A stretch of DNA of 35,767 bases. Source: Bryobacterales bacterium (GTDB lineage Bacteria > Acidobacteriota > Terriglobia > Bryobacterales > Bryobacteraceae). The notes beneath the pieces were generated by a model that was given only the letters and a program-made list of their open reading frames with translations, did not search any database and had not been told where the DNA came from. Shown here in pieces: positions 35,415 to 35,767 of the stretch (the stretch's first letter is position 1; every line of letters starts with the position of its first letter). Made by a program: the position numbers and the translations under genes. Location of the stretch: NCBI GenBank assembly GCA_030693045.1, contig JAUYBU010000398.1, forward strand, positions 1 through 35,767, given 5' to 3'.

Positions 35415-35767
35415 TCACTTCTTGGGCAGGCTGACCCCGAGCGCCGCAAGAATCTCTTTCTGGCGTGCATCGGGATTTGGCAGGCGAGTCAGCTTGGTCT
35501 TCTCGTCAATCTGATATTCCAGCAGGCACAGCCGGCTGAGCGCCGCCAGCGCATCGCCGACCGTCAAGGCGTACGGATCGGCGTCGGTGGTCCCGACGGC
35601 CGCTTGCAGCCGCCGCTCTATTTCGCGGCTGAGTTTCAGGGCCAGCATGCAGCAGAACACATGGCCCCGTGTCCTGCTCTCTTTACGCACAAACACCGGC
35701 CGCACTTCCAGCAGCCCGGTCTTCAGTTGCCGGAAGTCGCGCTCCACTTTCTGCAAGCTCACGTAGT
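35415..35767 (-). mobile_element. C-terminal part of an IS1634/IS4-like transposase, continuing past the right edge
   Basis: YVSLQKVERDFRQLKTGLLEVRPVFVRKESRTRGHVFCCMLALKLSREIERRL; the frame is open to the window end. Confidence 0.8.

Noticed and set aside
1-35767. CRISPR array, tRNA or rRNA genes
   Set aside because: No regularly spaced repeats and no tRNA/rRNA sequence recognised on reading either strand; a tRNAscan/Infernal run would be needed to exclude them formally.

Overview
A GC-rich 36 kb chromosomal window from an Acidobacteria-like (probably Solibacter/Bryobacter-type) genome. The assignment rests on two Oar-like TonB receptors with carboxypeptidase-regulatory N-termini, a protein ending in a Solibacter-type (TIGR03437-like) C-terminal domain, and an 'ADARGSV / LPDGRGS' palindromic intergenic repeat. 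Recognisable content: TonB receptors (300-3659 + and about 24043-27477 -); a YdjM-like membrane protein; a flavin reductase-like protein; an AbrB-type antitoxin/PIN toxin pair; futalosine-pathway mqnC and mqnA; a TetR(CecR-like)-TolC-HlyD-ABC-ABC-permease-permease efflux operon resembling cecR-ybhGFSR with YbhF split in two; a 1138-aa secreted protein made of nine PPC-like repeats; an OYE-family oxidoreductase overlapping an OFA-type MFS transporter; an alpha/beta hydrolase; an RHH antitoxin/PIN toxin pair; an alginate-export-like porin; a methyltransferase; a phosphofructokinase with a PPi-type active-site signature; a small PepSY-like protein coupled (TAATG) to a truncated PIN gene; an OsmC protein; an apparently isolated tssK; and transposon remnants at both edges. 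The observations most worth following up are: the PepSY-like/PIN gene pair; three evenly phased TGGTNCCA boxes before the RHH-PIN module; the 9x Cys-paired PPC-like protein; the isolated tssK; and a near-consensus promoter with an overlapping operator-like inverted repeat before the cecR-like gene. All calls come from reading the sequence and supplied translations. No database search was run.
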